From DATJCV01 sp963707665 (lineage in GTDB: Bacteria > Pseudomonadota > Gammaproteobacteria > Burkholderiales > Burkholderiaceae_D), in the NCBI GenBank assembly GCA_963707665.1, contig CAVPQU010000018.1, positions 496,001 to 560,000 of the forward strand: 64,000 nt of DNA, read 5' to 3'. The stretch's first letter is position 1; each line of letters opens with the position of its first letter. The notes under the pieces were generated by a model. The model was not told the DNA's origin, searched no databases, and worked only from the letters and a program-made list of their open reading frames with translations. Shown one piece after another: positions 26,678 to 35,865 of this stretch. A program made the position numbers and the translations under genes.

Positions 26678-27688
26678 ATGAAACCAATGATTCCTTTTTC
26701 GATACTTGACCTTGCCCCGATCACCGCCGGCAGCGACGCCGCGCAATCGTTTCGCAACACGCTCGACCTGGCGCAGCACGGCGAACGCTGGGGTTACCAA
26801 CGTTACTGGCTGGCCGAGCATCATGGCATGCCGGGCATTGCCAGTGCTGCCACCGCGCTCCTGATCGGCCATGTCGCCGGCGGCACGGCGCGCATCCGGG
26901 TTGGCGCCGGCGGCATCATGCTGCCGAATCATTCACCGCTGGTGATCGCCGAACAGTTCGGCACGCTGGAGTCGCTGTATCCGGGCCGGATCGATCTCGG
27001 GCTCGGGCGCGCGCCTGGCTCCGACCAGGCCACAGCGCGCGCCTTGCGGCGCAACCTGGCGTCGGACGCCGACGAGTTTCCGCAGGATGTGGTCGAGCTG
27101 ATGGACTACTTTGCCGATACCGGCCAGCAGCCGGTCCGCGCAGTGCCGGGTGCCGGGCTGAACGTTCCGATATGGATACTTGGCTCCAGCCTGTTTGGCG
27201 CACAACTGGCGGCAGCGCTCGGCTTGCCGTATGCGTTCGCCTCGCATTTCGCGCCGGCGCAGATGATGCAGGCGATCGCGCTGTACCGCGCCACGTTCCG
27301 GCCGTCCGTGCAATTGCAGAAGCCGTATGTGATGCTCGGATTTAACGTCTTCGCGGCTGACACCGATGATCAGGCGCAACTGCTGGCCACCTCGATGCAG
27401 CAGGCGTTCGTCAATCTGCGCAGCGGCCGGCCGTCGCAGCTGCAGCCGCCGGTGGCCGGTTACCTGGACAGTATCGGGCCGGCCGGGCAGGCGTTGCTGG
27501 AGCAGGTGCTGTCGTGTTCGGCGATCGGCGCGCCGGCGACGGTGGCGGCGCAGTTGCAGGCATTCATCGAGCGCACCGGCGCCGACGAACTGATGATCAC
27601 TTCGCAGATCTTCGATCATGCGGCGCGCCTGCGCTCGTACCAGATCGCGGCCGAAGTGCGCGTTGCGGCCGGTTCGGCGCAAGCTTGA
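26678..27688 (+). CDS. LLM-class flavin-dependent oxidoreductase
   Basis: 336 residues. TIM-barrel luciferase-like monooxygenase family using FMNH2. Landmarks are YQRYWLAEHHGMPGIASAAT, RIRVGAGGIMLPNHSPLVIAEQ (shown in parts: GAGGIMLPNHSPL) and YPGRIDLGLGRAPGSDQ, which fit the MsnO8/YhbW subgroup. No substrate can be inferred. It starts 40 bp after the AsnC-type regulator. Confidence 0.93.
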   Translation: MKPMIPFSILDLAPITAGSDAAQSFRNTLDLAQHGERWGYQRYWLAEHHGMPGIASAATALLIGHVAGGTARIRVGAGGIMLPNHSPLVIAEQFGTLESLYPGRIDLGLGRAPGSDQATARALRRNLASDADEFPQDVVELMDYFADTGQQPVRAVPGAGLNVPIWILGSSLFGAQLAAALGLPYAFASHFAPAQMMQAIALYRATFRPSVQLQKPYVMLGFNVFAADTDDQAQLLATSMQQAFVNLRSGRPSQLQPPVAGYLDSIGPAGQALLEQVLSCSAIGAPATVAAQLQAFIERTGADELMITSQIFDHAARLRSYQIAAEVRVAAGSAQA

Positions 27689-27698
27689 CGCATCAAGC

Positions 27699-28896
27699 AT
27701 GTTCCTCGATAAAAGCCAGGCAACATCCCTGGCCATCTTCTGCAAAGTGGTCGATAACTATGGCGACATCGGTATCTGCTGGCGCCTGGCACGGCAACTG
27801 CAACAGGAGCATGGCGTTGACGTCACCTTGTGGGTAGACGATTTGCACAGCTTTCAGCGCATGTGCCCGGAGGTGGCGCCCAACGCTGAAGTGCAACGAC
27901 TTGCCGGCGTGACGGTGCGCCACTGGCGCCATCAGGACGGCGTTTTTTCGGCCGCCGATGTGGCCGACATCGTGATTGAATTTTTTGCTTGTGATATCCC
28001 GCCCGGCTACATTGCCGCCATGGCGCAGTGCAATCCGCGTCCGGTGTGGCTCAACCTGGAAGGCTTGAGCGCCGAGGAATGGGTCGAAGGCTGCCATACC
28101 TTGCCGTCGCCACACCCACGCCTGTCGTTGACGAAACATTTTTTCTTTCCCGGCTTCACCAGCAAAACCGGCGGCCTGCTGCATGAATCTGCACTTGCAA
28201 GAACAGCGTCGGCAATTTCAAGCGGATCAGGGGGCCATGACGGCTTTCCTGGCGCAGTTCGGCGTGACGCCGGCAGAAATGGCGGCGCTGAAGGTGTCCT
28301 TGTTTTGTTATCCGCACGCACCGGTCCCGGCGCTGTTCGATGCATGGCAAAACGGGGATGCCGCAATCACTTGCCTGGTGCCCGAAGGCGTTGCGGTCGA
28401 GGCGGTGCAAGCCTTTCTGGGTGAGGAGGCAAAAGCGGGAGCTGCGCGCACCGTCGGTGCCTTGACCGTGCGCGTCCTGCCCTTTGTCGCTCAACCGGAC
28501 TATGACAAGTTGCTATGGGCGTGCGACCTCAATTTCGTACGCGGCGAAGATTCATGGGTGCGGGCGCAGTGGGCAGGCAAGCCATTCATCTGGCATATCT
28601 ACCCTCAGGACGAAAACCTGCATCACAAGAAATTGCGCGCGTTTTTGCAACGTTATGCAGGCGGGATGGACAGTTTGGTCGCTTTCTCCTGGCGCTGGAA
28701 CGGCGCACAGGCTGAAAACATGCAAGAGCAAGCTGACTGGTCCGACCTATGGGCGTCATTTCAGGCCGACATACCAGAAGTGATCAGCAGGGCTGCTGCT
28801 TGGCAGCAGCAAGTGCTGGCCAACGGAGACCTGGCAAGCAACTTGCTGCAATTTGCTGCCTCGCTACGGTCGGAGGCCGAGGAAAACAAGGTATAA
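27699..28896 (+). CDS. earP: EarP, EF-P arginine rhamnosyltransferase, one frameshift
   Basis: About 398 residues after correction. EarP transfers rhamnose from dTDP-rhamnose to Arg32 of elongation factor P. The N-terminal half shows IFCKVVDNYGDIGICWRLAR and VIEFFACDIPPGY; the C-terminal half shows NFVRGEDSWVRAQWAGKPF and WHIYPQDENLHHKKL, the family signature region. The frame shifts by +1 at about 28188; dropping the T after the codons for GGLLHE joins the halves and gives a multiple of three. The efp gene, whose product has Arg at position 32, follows 109 bp later. The break is probably a sequence error, since both halves are otherwise intact. Confidence 0.92.
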
Positions 28897-29005
28897 TACA
28901 CGGCTAATTTTTTAACGCCTTCTCGATCAAGTGTGAGCTTACTGCGCCGTTGGCCATGATGCGACAGATGATCCTTATGCTATCCATTTTTTTCGTACAT
29001 TCACT

Positions 29006-29581
29006 ATGAAACCTGCAAAAGAAATTCGTGTCGGTAACATCATCATGGTTGACGGCAAACCTTTTATCGTCCTGCGTTCCGATGTCAACGGCTCGAGCCG
29101 CACCGGCTTTACCTACAAATGGAAGACGAAAAATCTGTTGACGAATGCGCCGATGGAAAACGTATTCCGCGGCGACGACAAGTTCGAAGTCGTTGTTCTC
29201 GACAAAAAGCCGGTGACCTTTTCGTATTTCGCCGACCCGCTGTATGTGTTCATGGACGAAGAATACAATCAGTACGAAATCGAAGAGGAAAACCTGGGCG
29301 ATGCGCTGCATTACCTGAAAGACGGCATGGAATGCGAAGCTGTGTTCTATAACGAAAAGGCGATTTCCGTTGAATTGCCGATCACCATTGCGCGCAAGGT
29401 GGTGTACTCCGAGCCTGCCGTCAAGGGCAATACTTCCGGCAACGTCTTGAAGGAAGCCAAGATCGAAAATGCCATCGAGGCGCATTCCCACATCGTTCAA
29501 GTGCCGTTGTTCGTCAGCACCGATGATGTGATTGAAATCGATACCCGTACCAATGAGTACAAACGGGTGCTTCGTAACTGA
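29006..29581 (+). CDS. efp: Translation elongation factor P (arginine-32 type)
   Basis: 191 residues, three OB-like domains. EF-P relieves ribosome stalling at polyproline stretches. The modification loop reads NGSSRTGFT with arginine exactly at position 32, the EarP rhamnosylation target, instead of the lysine used by the EpmA/GenX system. The C-terminal domain is complete (DVIEIDTRTNEYKRVL). A TATAAT at 28892-28897 overlaps the earP stop and may add an efp promoter, although no good -35 is visible. Confidence 0.97.
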   Translation: MKPAKEIRVGNIIMVDGKPFIVLRSDVNGSSRTGFTYKWKTKNLLTNAPMENVFRGDDKFEVVVLDKKPVTFSYFADPLYVFMDEEYNQYEIEEENLGDALHYLKDGMECEAVFYNEKAISVELPITIARKVVYSEPAVKGNTSGNVLKEAKIENAIEAHSHIVQVPLFVSTDDVIEIDTRTNEYKRVLRN

Positions 29582-29596
29582 ATCGCCTGAAATCAA

Positions 29597-29629
29597 AAAA
29601 CGCTGCCCATCATCGGCAGCGTTTTTTTT
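29597..29629. terminator. Bidirectional terminator between efp and mgtC-like gene
   Basis: Stem AAAACGCTGCC / GGCAGCGTTTT with a 7-nt loop, an A tract on one side and a run of eight T on the other. It serves efp and probably also the convergent minus-strand gene. Confidence 0.88.
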
Positions 29630-29735
29630 GTCCATTTTTCCAGAGATTCCAAGGCCGCTGCAAGCTGCAGGAGCCACCCGGTATAAGCTGGCAGCGGCAA
29701 GCCTGGCCGGGCTGTGTCGATGGCTTGCAGCCCGA

Positions 29736-30443
29736 TCAATCGCTGGTGGGCGACAGGCGGAAGCGCATCACTTGCGGGTCCTGCCGCAGGTTGTCGACCA
29801 GTTGCCGGATGTTGTCGGCATGGTCGGTGCGCAGCGTCGCATGATATTCAAACAGATCGCCTTGATCATGAATGCCATAACCGATTTCCTGGGCATCCAG
29901 CCCGAACTGCGCCAGGCGCTCGGTAAGCGTCTGTTCGTTCGGGGCATTGGCGCGGGCGAAGCTGATGGACAGGTATGTATACTGATTGGCAGGCATCATC
30001 GCTTCGATGCGCTTGAACAGCGACAGCACGATCAGCGTCAGCACCGTGCCGGCCGTGCCGAGCGTATAGAAGCCAATCCCGAACAGCACGCCGATTGCCG
30101 ATACCACCCAGATGCAGGCGGCGGTGGTCAGGCCGCGCACCGTGAAGCCATCGCGAAAAATCACGCCGGCGCCAAGAAAGCCGACGCCGGTGAGGATCCC
30201 TTGCATGACGCGGCTGGGGTCGATCCGGGCCCAGCTTTCGAGCGGCGGCCTCCAGTCGAGCGGATTGGAAGTGGCCACCATCAGCAGGCAGGCGCCCAGC
30301 GCCACCAGCGAAAAGGTGCGAAACCCAGCCGCGCGCCCATGGTAGCTGCGTTCCAGGCCGATCAGGCCACCGGCTACCAGAGCCGCCATGATCTGGATCA
30401 TCATGGCACCGATTGTGTGCCAGTCGATAGCGAGATGCGGCAT
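29736..30443 (-). CDS. MgtC/SapB family membrane protein
   Basis: 235 residues. The N-terminal half has about four hydrophobic segments with the family signature AALVAGGLIGLERSYHGRAAG, then GVGFLGAGVIFRDGFTVRGL and TTAACIWVVSAIGVLFGIGF. The C-terminal domain is cytoplasmic and resembles the ACT-like MgtC tail. The family is linked to magnesium limitation and modulation of F-ATPase or other membrane proteins in pathogens; the role in environmental bacteria is less clear. Confidence 0.93.
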   Translation of the reverse strand: MPHLAIDWHTIGAMMIQIMAALVAGGLIGLERSYHGRAAGFRTFSLVALGACLLMVATSNPLDWRPPLESWARIDPSRVMQGILTGVGFLGAGVIFRDGFTVRGLTTAACIWVVSAIGVLFGIGFYTLGTAGTVLTLIVLSLFKRIEAMMPANQYTYLSISFARANAPNEQTLTERLAQFGLDAQEIGYGIHDQGDLFEYHATLRTDHADNIRQLVDNLRQDPQVMRFRLSPTSD

Positions 30444-30590
30444 GTTGGTTCCTGAAGTTGAGGGGCGTCGGTATCGAAGATTGCGGCAGCGCCGGATCGC
30501 CGGAATGTCGCTTTATGGTAGCGCGGAAATGCTGGATCAATAGGACGACGCTGCCACGACAATCCATGAATATGGTGTTGTCAAAAGCAA

Positions 30591-30613
30591 AACCGGCTGT
30601 CTGGCAGCCGGTT
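30591..30613 (-). terminator. Terminator after the NADP-dependent oxidoreductase gene
   Basis: Stem AACCGGCTG / CAGCCGGTT with a 5-nt loop, followed on the minus strand by TTTGCTTTTG. It lies about 30 bp past the stop of the oxidoreductase. Confidence 0.7.
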
Positions 30614-30644
30614 TTTCTCAATGAATTAGGCCGTGGCCGTTAAC

Positions 30645-31678
30645 CTATTCCGGCGCCACCTGCAATATCAGCTTGCCGAAGTTTTTCCCCTCGAACAGCA
30701 TCAAGAGCGCCTCGGGGAATTTCTCCAGTCCCTGCACGATATCTTCGCGCGTCTTGAAGCTGCCTTCCTTCATCCACTGCGCCATTTGCGCGGCGCCTTC
30801 CGCGTAGCGGTCGGCGTAGTCGAACACCACGATGCCTTCCATGCGCGCCCGATTGACCAGCAGCGACAGGTAGTTGGCCGGGCCCTTCACGGGCGTGGTG
30901 TTGTTGTACTGCGAGATGGCGCCGCAGATGATGATGCGGGCCTTCATGCGCAGCCGGGTCAGCACGGTGTCCAGGATCTCGCCGCCGACGTTGTCGAAAT
31001 AGACATCGACGCCGTCCGGGCAATGGGCTTTCAAGCCTTCCTTCAGGTCGCCGCTCTTGTAGTCGATGCAGGCGTCGAAGCCGAGTTCGTTGACCACGAA
31101 ATCGCATTTCTCCTTGCCGCCGGCGATGCCGACCACGCGGCAGCCCTTGTGCTTGGCGACCTGGCCTACGGTCTGGCCAACCGCGCCGGCGGCGCCCGAC
31201 ACCACCACCGTTTCGCCGGCTTTCGGCTGGCCGACTTCGAGCAGGCCGAAGTAGGCGGTCATGCCCGGCATGCCGAGCGCATTCAGATACTTCGGCAGCG
31301 GCGCCAGGCGCGCATCGACCTTGTAGAAACCGGCGGTCTTGTCGTCGGCGGCGCCGACCCAGTAGCTGCTGCACGCCGATGCTGCCCGAGACCGTATCGC
31401 CGACCGCGAATGTCGGCGACTTCGACGCCACCACGCGGCCGATGCCGCCGGCGCGCATCACTTCGCCGATCGCCACCGGGCGGATATACGACTTGCCTTC
31501 GTTCATCCAGCCGCGCATCGCCGGATCGAGCGACAGGTACAGCGTCTTGCACCACGATTTCACCGTCGGCGATGTCGCGCACCGGCTCCGATGCCAGGCT
31601 CCAGTCGGATGGCTTGGGCAGGCCCACCGGCCGCGCGGCCAGACGGAATTGCTGATTGGTCAATGCCGATGTGCTCAT
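30645..31678 (-). CDS. NADP-dependent oxidoreductase (zinc-free MDR family), two frameshifts
   Basis: About 343 residues after correction; start ATG at 31678 preceded by CAGGAGATCAGC. Medium-chain reductase of the leukotriene B4 dehydrogenase/CurA-like group that reduces activated double bonds with NADPH. Segments in order are RLAARPVGLPKPSDW, TLYLSLDPAMRGWMNEGKSY, GEVMRAGGIGRVVAS, MPGMTAYFGLLEVG, VVVSGAAGAVGQTVGQVA and VDVYFDNVGGEILD. The frame breaks at 31549 and at 31368, each fixed by dropping a single base (C on the coding strand) that lies exactly between two codons. The corrected length is a multiple of three. Confidence 0.88.
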
Positions 31679-31955
31679 GCTGATCTCCTGTTGGTGTAAG
31701 CAGAAACTATAGCTTAATTTGAACGGTCGTGCTTTTTTATTCTTGTTCATGTTGCGGAACTTTGTGTAGCCACATGTATCAATGCAGGAGTCTTATGGTT
31801 TCCATAGGACATGAATGTGAATGGTGTGCCAGCTTTCTTCCCTGTCGTGCGACCGCACGCGAGATGCCGCTTCACCCCGCTTATACGGACGTTAACCCGA
31901 ACCGGTGGATGCCTCGGCCGCATCCCGGTTCCGCTACTCAATTCAAGGAGATACC

Positions 31956-32474
31956 ATGCTTCGATCCGACACCCTGTTTGGCAAACGGGACACTGCCGTG
32001 CCTGCTTCGCCCCTCGCCAGCAGCGGTTTGAACCCGTCCGCCACCGCGAATCTGCAGAAGCCGGCCTATCCCGGCGCCAATACCAGCGCATCGCACAATG
32101 CCAGCACCAACGAAAGCGGCAGCAAGCTGATCGTCGGCCCCAACATCAAGCTGAAAGGGGTTGAAATCACCGATTGCGATACCCTGGTGGTTGAAGGCCG
32201 GGTCGAGGCGACGATGGATTCGCGCGTGATCCAGATCGCCGAAATCGGTGCCTTCAAGGGATCGGCCGAGATCGACATCGCCGAAATCCGCGGCGAATTT
32301 GACGGCGATTTGACGGTGCGCGAAAAGCTGGTGATCTACTCGACCGGCAAGGTCTCGGGCAAGATCCGCTATGGCCGGGTGGTGATCGAAGAGGGCGGCC
32401 AGATCATGGGCGACGTCCAGGTCGGCGGCGCCAGCGTCAAGGCGGTGCCGGTGGCAAAAGTCGCGTCGTCGTAA
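31956..32474 (+). CDS. Bactofilin family cytoskeletal protein
   Basis: 172 residues from the ATG at 31956, preceded by AAGGAG. The N-terminal about 65 residues are disordered and rich in Ala, Ser and Asn. Then comes the bactofilin beta-helix core with repeated short strands (VEITDCDTLVVEGRVEATMD, AEIGAFKGSAEIDIAEIRGE, VIYSTGKVSGKIRYGRVVIE). Bactofilins polymerise without nucleotide and position cell-envelope enzymes. No peptidase or peptidoglycan gene is adjacent here, so the partner is unknown. Confidence 0.93.
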   Translation: MLRSDTLFGKRDTAVPASPLASSGLNPSATANLQKPAYPGANTSASHNASTNESGSKLIVGPNIKLKGVEITDCDTLVVEGRVEATMDSRVIQIAEIGAFKGSAEIDIAEIRGEFDGDLTVREKLVIYSTGKVSGKIRYGRVVIEEGGQIMGDVQVGGASVKAVPVAKVASS

Positions 32475-32511
32475 GGGCGCGCACGGCTTTCTTCCACACC
32501 ATCACCCCGAC

Positions 32512-32549
32512 AAACCCGGACCGATCTCAGATCGGTCCGGGTTTTTGTT
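32512..32549 (+). terminator. Terminator after bactofilin
   Basis: Perfect 14-bp stem AAACCCGGACCGAT / ATCGGTCCGGGTTT with a CTCAG loop and a T run. Confidence 0.9.
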
Positions 32550-32620
32550 TGCCTGTAGAAAGCATGCGACAATCATCTTATTGTCATGCGACCATGGTCG
32601 CGCTTCCTCACCCCTTCAGC

Positions 32621-33490
32621 ATGAAATACCCAGAATATATCCTCACCCTCTCGTGCCTCGACCAGCGCGGCATCGTACGCAACGTTTCCGGATTTTTGGC
32701 CGATCATGGCTGCAACATCATTAATTCCGCGCAATTCGGCGATGCCCAGACGCGCCGATTCTTCATGCGCGTGCAATTCGCGGTGGAAGAATCTGCCTAT
32801 GATGATGCCGTCTTGCGGGCCGACTTCGATGTGCTGGCCGCTACCATGCAAATGGACTGGCAGATGCACGATGCCGCCAAGAAACCGCGTCTGATGCTGA
32901 TGGTGTCGAAGATCGGCCATTGCCTGAACGATTTGCTGTTCCGCTACAAGAGCGGCTTGTTGCCGGTCGAGATCCCGGCGATCGTCTCCAACCACACCGA
33001 TTTTTACCAGCTGGCGGCCAGCTACAACATCCCGTTTCACCACTTGCCGCTGGCGCCCGGCGCCTCGCCCGAAGCCAAGCGCGCGCAGGAACAGAAAATC
33101 CTGGAAATCGTGCAGGCCAACGACATCGACCTGGTGGTGCTGGCGCGCTACATGCAAATCCTGTCGCCGGAAATGTGCAACGCGCTGGCCGGCCGCGCGA
33201 TCAACATCCATCACTCCTTCCTGCCCAGCTTCAAGGGCGCCAAGCCGTACTACCAGGCGCACGATCGCGGCGTCAAGCTAATCGGCGCCACCGCGCATTT
33301 CGTCACCGGCGACCTGGACGAGGGCCCGATCATCGAGCAGGACGTGGAGCGCGTCGATCACGCGATGGAACCCGATACGCTGACCGCGATCGGGCGCGAC
33401 GTCGAATGCGTGGTGCTGGCGCGTGCGGTGAAGTGCTTTGTCGAACACCGCATTTTGCTGAACGGCCACAAGACTGTGGTGTTCAAATAG
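32621..33490 (+). CDS. purU: Formyltetrahydrofolate deformylase
   Basis: 289 residues from the ATG at 32621. It hydrolyses 10-formyl-THF to formate and THF, balancing one-carbon pools and supplying formate to PurT-type reactions. The N-terminal ACT domain shows LTLSCLDQRGIVRNVSGFLA. The formyl-transferase-like catalytic domain holds the Asn-His-Asp set in INIHHSFLPSFKGAKPYYQA and THFVTGDLDEGP (here AHFVTGDLDEGP). It is monocistronic. Confidence 0.96.
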   Translation: MKYPEYILTLSCLDQRGIVRNVSGFLADHGCNIINSAQFGDAQTRRFFMRVQFAVEESAYDDAVLRADFDVLAATMQMDWQMHDAAKKPRLMLMVSKIGHCLNDLLFRYKSGLLPVEIPAIVSNHTDFYQLAASYNIPFHHLPLAPGASPEAKRAQEQKILEIVQANDIDLVVLARYMQILSPEMCNALAGRAINIHHSFLPSFKGAKPYYQAHDRGVKLIGATAHFVTGDLDEGPIIEQDVERVDHAMEPDTLTAIGRDVECVVLARAVKCFVEHRILLNGHKTVVFK

Positions 33491-33551
33491 GAGTGTTGGC
33501 TATGGCGTGCGATTGAGCACTGGAAAGCGCGATAGATAGTGGGGATATTTC

Positions 33552-33612
33552 ATATACTCCCGTGATTGCCAGCTTATATCGGTCGAAATCAAAGAGAAGT
33601 TTGCATATACCC
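33552..33612 (-). repeat. GAGTAT intergenic element, copy D
   Basis: Read on the minus strand: left box GGGTATAT (33612-33605), inner CCGATA at the fixed position, right box GAGTATAT (33559-33552) preceded by GG. Box starts are 53 bp apart. It lies between convergent purU and esterase genes, where no promoter function would be expected. Confidence 0.8.
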
Positions 33613-33905
33613 CATGTTTTTGACTCTGTCGAAGTGAGTTGTTAAACCCATTTTCGATATCGGAATTATGTGGGGCCGAATTTTTTTGCGGTGCTTCATC
33701 GCGAACAAACTCTGACCCTGGTTTCACTCCGCGTCACTGGGCGTCAGCCTGAGGCTCACTGCGACAGAGCCATTTTCCAGTTTCTGCACGACTGCCGATA
33801 ATGTCCAGCGCACTGCCTGACATGCCTGTCGTTCCCGCGCCTGAGGCCGCGGGAAGAATGACAAGCAAATAATTACCGCCCTGCAGGAAAGAGTCGCAAC
33901 GACTC
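33613..33905. other. Convergent gap between purU and esterase
   Basis: About 290 bases. I see no gene. A short perfect hairpin AGAGTCG-CAA-CGACTCT overlaps the esterase stop near 33890-33906 but lacks a T tract. Confidence 0.5.
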
Positions 33906-34571
33906 TCAGCCCAGCGTGCGCCGCAGCCAGTTGCCGATGTCGTCGATCTCTTCCGGGCACACCGAGTGCGGCATCATGTACTCATGCCATTCGACCGGAT
34001 AGCCGAGCGAGCGCAGCAGGTCGCGCGATTGTTCGGCGCGATTGATCGGAATCACCGGATCGCCGCGGCCATGCGCCAGGAAAATCGGCGTGTCCTGGTT
34101 GGCCGGCTGTCGTTCGGCGGCGATTACGCCATGCAGCGGCACATAGCCGGACAGGCATAGCAGGCCGGCCAGTTTCTCGGGATGGCGCAGGCCGGTTTGC
34201 AAGGTCATCGCACAGCCTTGCGAGAAGCCGGCCAGCACGATGCGATTGGTCGGGATGCCGCGCAATTTTTCCCGTTCGATCAGGGCTTCGACTGCTTTTT
34301 GCGAGGCGCGCAAGGTGGCTTCGTCTTCGGGCCGGCCGGGGCCGAGGATGTCGTACCAGGCGCGCATCACGTAGCCGTTGTTGATCGTCACCGGCATGGT
34401 CGGCGCGTGCGGGAAGATGAAGCGGATCGGCGGGCAGTCGGCCAGATCGAGTTCGCGCACGATCGGCACGAAGTCGTTGCCGTCGGCGCCCAGGCCGTGC
34501 ATCCAGATGACGGCGGCAGTGGGGTTGGGTGCGGTTTCGAGTTCGATGGTTTCCAGCAGGCTTGGGCTCAT
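33906..34571 (-). CDS. Carboxylesterase/phospholipase (alpha/beta hydrolase)
   Basis: 221 residues from the ATG at 34571. The family is typified by Pseudomonas EstB and eukaryotic acyl-protein thioesterase. The oxyanion segment is VIWMHGLGADGNDFVP, the nucleophile elbow GFSQG lies in VLAGFSQGCAMTLQTGL, the acid is in LAHGRGDPVIPI and the histidine in YMMPHSVCPEEI. All catalytic residues are present. The enzyme is cytoplasmic. It starts 30 bp before... that is, downstream in transcription of mogA, so it may be the third gene of a yjgA-mogA-esterase unit. Confidence 0.94.
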   Translation of the reverse strand: MSPSLLETIELETAPNPTAAVIWMHGLGADGNDFVPIVRELDLADCPPIRFIFPHAPTMPVTINNGYVMRAWYDILGPGRPEDEATLRASQKAVEALIEREKLRGIPTNRIVLAGFSQGCAMTLQTGLRHPEKLAGLLCLSGYVPLHGVIAAERQPANQDTPIFLAHGRGDPVIPINRAEQSRDLLRSLGYPVEWHEYMMPHSVCPEEIDDIGNWLRRTLG

Positions 34572-34600
34572 TGCGATTTCTTTAAGTTGACGGGAGTGGG

Positions 34601-35206
34601 CTACTTCTGGCGAATCGCCGATTTCGGCCGGAATGCCTTGCACACCGCGTCGTCGGTTTCGGCATACGGGCCGCCGATCAGGTCGAGGCAATACGGCACG
34701 GCGGCGAAGATGCCGGCCACTAGTTGCTTGCCGTCGGCGTCCTTCAAGCCTTCCAGCGTTTCCTTGATCGATTTCGGCTGGCCGGGCAGGTTGATGATCA
34801 GCGCCGCATGCTCGCCGGTTTCACGGATCACGGCCACCTGGCGCGACAGGATCGCGGTTGGCACGAAGCGCAGGCTGATCTGTCGCATCTGTTCGCCAAA
34901 GCCGGGCATTTCCTTGGTCGCCACCGCCAGCGTGGCTTCGGGGGTGATGTCGCGCCGGGCCGGGCCGGTGCCACCGGTGGTCAGCACCAGATCGCAGCGC
35001 TGGATGTCGACCAGTTCGATCAAGGTCTGCTCGATCTGCGCCTGCTCGTCCGGAATCACACGCGACTCGGCTTGCCATGGGCTGGTCAGCGCGCTGGTGA
35101 GCCAGTCGCGCAGCGCCGGGATGCCCAGGTCTTGGTAGCCGCCGCTGCTGGCGCGGTCGGAGATCGAGAGCAGGCCAACCCGCAGCTCGTCAGGATTGGT
35201 CTTCAT
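34601..35206 (-). CDS. mogA: Molybdopterin adenylyltransferase
   Basis: 201 residues from the ATG at 35206. It adenylylates molybdopterin before metal insertion, a step needed by molybdoenzymes such as the formate dehydrogenase at the left edge. Landmarks are RVGLLSISDRASSGGYQDLG, DLVLTTGGTGPARRDITPEA and LIINLPGQPKSI. The start lies inside the end of yjgA (17-bp overlap), so the two are coupled. Confidence 0.96.
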   Translation of the reverse strand: MKTNPDELRVGLLSISDRASSGGYQDLGIPALRDWLTSALTSPWQAESRVIPDEQAQIEQTLIELVDIQRCDLVLTTGGTGPARRDITPEATLAVATKEMPGFGEQMRQISLRFVPTAILSRQVAVIRETGEHAALIINLPGQPKSIKETLEGLKDADGKQLVAGIFAAVPYCLDLIGGPYAETDDAVCKAFRPKSAIRQK

Positions 35207-35783
35207 CCGGCTCTTCCTCCGCTTCGGATTGCGCAGGCTCGGCCGCCGCCTGCAATTGCTTGAGTATCTGGAAAATCTCGCGATAGGCTTTCGGTGGCTT
35301 GTTTTCCGCCTGTTCCTTGCGGGCATTGCGGATCAGCGTGCGCAGTTGTTGCGCATCGACCGCCGGGTGCTCGGCCAGCAGTTCGGTCAGCGCGGCGTCG
35401 CTGGTCAGCAGCTTGTCGCGCCGCCGCTCCAGCAGGTGCATGGCGTTGGTGTCGGCTTTGGAGGCGCCGCGCCAGCTGTCGAGCGTGCGCTGCACGGCGG
35501 CGATTTCCTCGGGATCCAGCGTACGCATCTTCTTGCCGACAAATTGCAGCTGGCGGCGTCGGCCTTCGTGATTGGTGATCTGCTGGCATTCGAGGATGGC
35601 GTCGCGCACATCTTCGGGCAGCGGCACACGTTTGACGCGATCCCGGGGCTGCGCCACCAGTTCTTCGCCCATTTTCTGCAGGGCGGTCATTTCGCGCTTC
35701 AGTTGCGACTTGGAAGGGCGTTCGTATTCCTGTTCAAATTCGCTGGACTGGAAGCCGCAGGAACCGCGGTTGGGATTTGGCAT
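35190..35783 (-). CDS. yjgA: Ribosome-associated protein YjgA/DarP (DUF615)
   Basis: 197 residues. The protein binds late 50S precursors and helps ribosome assembly. Landmarks are RPSKSQLKREMTALQKMGEE, then VKRVPLPEDVRDAILECQQI and HEGRRRQLQFVGKKMR, the conserved DUF615 core. The C-terminal tail is acidic (EAEEEPDEDQS). It is divergent from pmbA, an arrangement common in beta- and gammaproteobacteria. Confidence 0.95.
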   Translation of the reverse strand: MPNPNRGSCGFQSSEFEQEYERPSKSQLKREMTALQKMGEELVAQPRDRVKRVPLPEDVRDAILECQQITNHEGRRRQLQFVGKKMRTLDPEEIAAVQRTLDSWRGASKADTNAMHLLERRRDKLLTSDAALTELLAEHPAVDAQQLRTLIRNARKEQAENKPPKAYREIFQILKQLQAAAEPAQSEAEEEPDEDQS

Positions 35784-35865
35784 GTTCTTGACTATCTATG
35801 GCATCGCGCCATTCTGTAAACGACTGCTATCATAACTGCTTTACTCGCATCGAAGAAACCCGCCC

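Noticed and set aside
28892..28897. TATAAT overlapping the earP stop as an independent efp promoter
   Set aside because: No acceptable -35 element lies 16-18 bp upstream; mentioned under efp but not listed as a promoter.
33890..33906. Hairpin AGAGTCG-CAA-CGACTCT as a terminator
   Set aside because: It overlaps the esterase stop and has no T tract on either strand.
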